This document shows positions 6,809 through 7,268 of a stretch of 7,268 nt of DNA, one piece after another; position 1 is the stretch's first letter, and each line of letters opens with the position of its first letter. The notes below the pieces were generated by a model, which made no database searches, was not told where the DNA came from, and saw only the letters and a program-made list of their open reading frames with translations. This DNA comes from Methanobrevibacter sp. GTDB taxonomy: Archaea; Methanobacteriota; Methanobacteria; Methanobacteriales; Methanobacteriaceae. Location of the stretch: NCBI GenBank assembly GCA_031289975.1, contig JAITOM010000051.1, forward strand, positions 1 through 7,268, in the 5' to 3' direction. A program made the translations under genes and the position numbers.

Positions 6809-7062
6809 TTATAGTCATTTTGGAAAAGTTCTTAAATTTTGGATGATAACCTTTTTTATTAAATTATTTAATTTCAAATATTAATTTATAAAAATCTATA
6901 ATTTTAAATTTTAAATGATATAAATTTATTTTAATTAATATAAATAATTTTAAATAAATATTTTTTAATAATATTTTTTAATAATATTTTTTAATAATAT
7001 TTTTTAATAATATTTATTTTTAAAAAAATTATTTATTAAGAACTTTATCAAAACCACTATAA
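6809..7062. mobile_element. MITE-like element, copy B (~254 bp)
   Basis: The inverted ends at 6809-6835 and 7036-7062 agree at 23 of 27 positions. The core (GAAAAGTTCTTAA at the left, TTAAGAACTTTATC at the right) is the same as in copy A, and the interior is nearly the same, e.g. 6875-6960 against 247-332. It differs mainly by having one 42-bp unit where A has three, and four 13-bp units where A has one. It lies upstream of the EVE gene and carries no open frame. Confidence 0.7.
6961..7012. repeat. Four tandem 13-bp repeats
   Basis: TTTTTTAATAATA is repeated four times without change, inside MITE-like copy B. The matching place in copy A (about 333) has only one diverged unit. Confidence 0.9.
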
Positions 7063-7065
7063 TTG

Positions 7066-7095
7066 AAATATTTAAAAATAAAATATTTAAAAATA
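7066..7095. repeat. Two tandem 15-bp repeats
   Basis: AAATATTTAAAAATA occurs at 7066-7080 and 7081-7095, between MITE-like copy B and the IS end. The second copy merges with the inverted repeat shared with 1281-1320. Confidence 0.8.
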
Positions 7096-7124
7096 GATGA
7101 TTAATTACAAACATTTTTTACATC
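7084..7124. repeat. Inverted repeat, right arm
   Basis: ATGATTAATTACAAACATTT and the following 8 bases (7097-7124) match the complement of 1281-1308 exactly. Similarity continues weakly to 7144, close to where the IS begins. Confidence 0.85.
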
Positions 7125-7154
7125 TATTATAATATAAATACATTTTGATAAATA

Positions 7155-7268
7155 GAGGGTGTAAACTTTTATGGAGGTTTAGATGTATGGGTTTGTTTCT
7201 AACTCTTTTTTAATATACTCTCTTGTTTTCTCCATTTTAGAATTATCCACAGGATTTTTTGTCATGTT
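7155..7268. mobile_element. End of an insertion sequence (left side in window; rest outside)
   Basis: The 26 bases at 7155-7180 begin GAGGGTGTAAACTTTTATGG and match the left end of the 98-bp MITE at 471-568 in 25 of 26 positions. The MITE has an 8-bp target duplication, so this is the same transposon family with a longer interior. If the duplication is also 8 bp here, it would be GATAAATA (7147-7154), with its partner beyond the window. As I recall, ISM1 of Methanobrevibacter smithii has ~29-bp inverted repeats and 8-bp duplications, which would fit; I cannot confirm the family. Confidence 0.6.
7179..7268 (-). CDS. C-terminal fragment of a probable IS transposase (cut by the window edge)
   Basis: A minus-strand frame enters from the right edge and ends with TAA at 7181-7179, giving 29 residues (NMTKNPVDNSKMEKTREYIK then KELETNPYI). 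The stop lies about 25 bp inside an IS terminal inverted repeat that starts at 7155, as expected for the 3' end of a transposase gene. The peptide is too short to name a family. An alternative is a plus-strand frame from the ATG at 7183, which has a GGAGGT 5 nt upstream; its product would be very hydrophobic (MYGFVSNSFLIYSLVFSILE), so I prefer the minus-strand reading. Confidence 0.45.
   Translation of the reverse strand, partial: NMTKNPVDNSKMEKTREYIKKELETNPYI

Overview
The window is extremely AT-rich and carries one four-gene block on the minus strand, inside repeat-filled non-coding DNA. Low-GC codon use, TATA-like boxes and a GGAG ribosome site fit a gut methanogen of the Methanobrevibacter/Methanosphaera type. 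A low-GC Firmicute cannot be excluded from sequence alone.

Layout: 1-1467 is non-coding and repeat-rich. It holds a ~300-bp MITE-like element (copy A), a 98-bp MITE with an 8-bp target duplication, and several tandem repeats. 1468-6629 holds the genes, transcribed right to left: an EVE-domain protein (6629-5849), a BrxD-like P-loop ATPase (5741-4500), an Lhr-type SF2 helicase (4440-2239) and a Sir2 deacylase (2193-1468). 6630-7268 holds an operator-like palindrome, an 18-bp tandem array, a second copy of the ~250-bp element (copy B) and the end of an insertion sequence whose inverted repeat matches that of the 98-bp MITE.

How the genes may work together: adjacent BrxD and Lhr-helicase genes are known from BREX defence systems, but no PglX, PglZ, BrxC or other BREX core gene is present here. 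An EVE domain (a PUA-like fold known to bind modified bases) precedes the pair, and a sirtuin follows it. The arrangement suggests a compact nucleic-acid surveillance or defence cassette: a modified-base reader, an ATPase-helicase motor, and an NAD-consuming enzyme. This is inference from gene content; no nuclease or methyltransferase is visible. The EVE reading frame extends about 70 codons upstream of its first ATG but has no standard in-frame start. A G5 run right after a nearby out-of-frame ATG suggests a one-base frameshift.

The block lies between two same-orientation copies of one MITE-like element, each followed by the same family of IS/MITE terminal repeat. A 28-bp perfect inverted repeat also brackets it. 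This looks like an accessory, mobile-element-rich neighbourhood.
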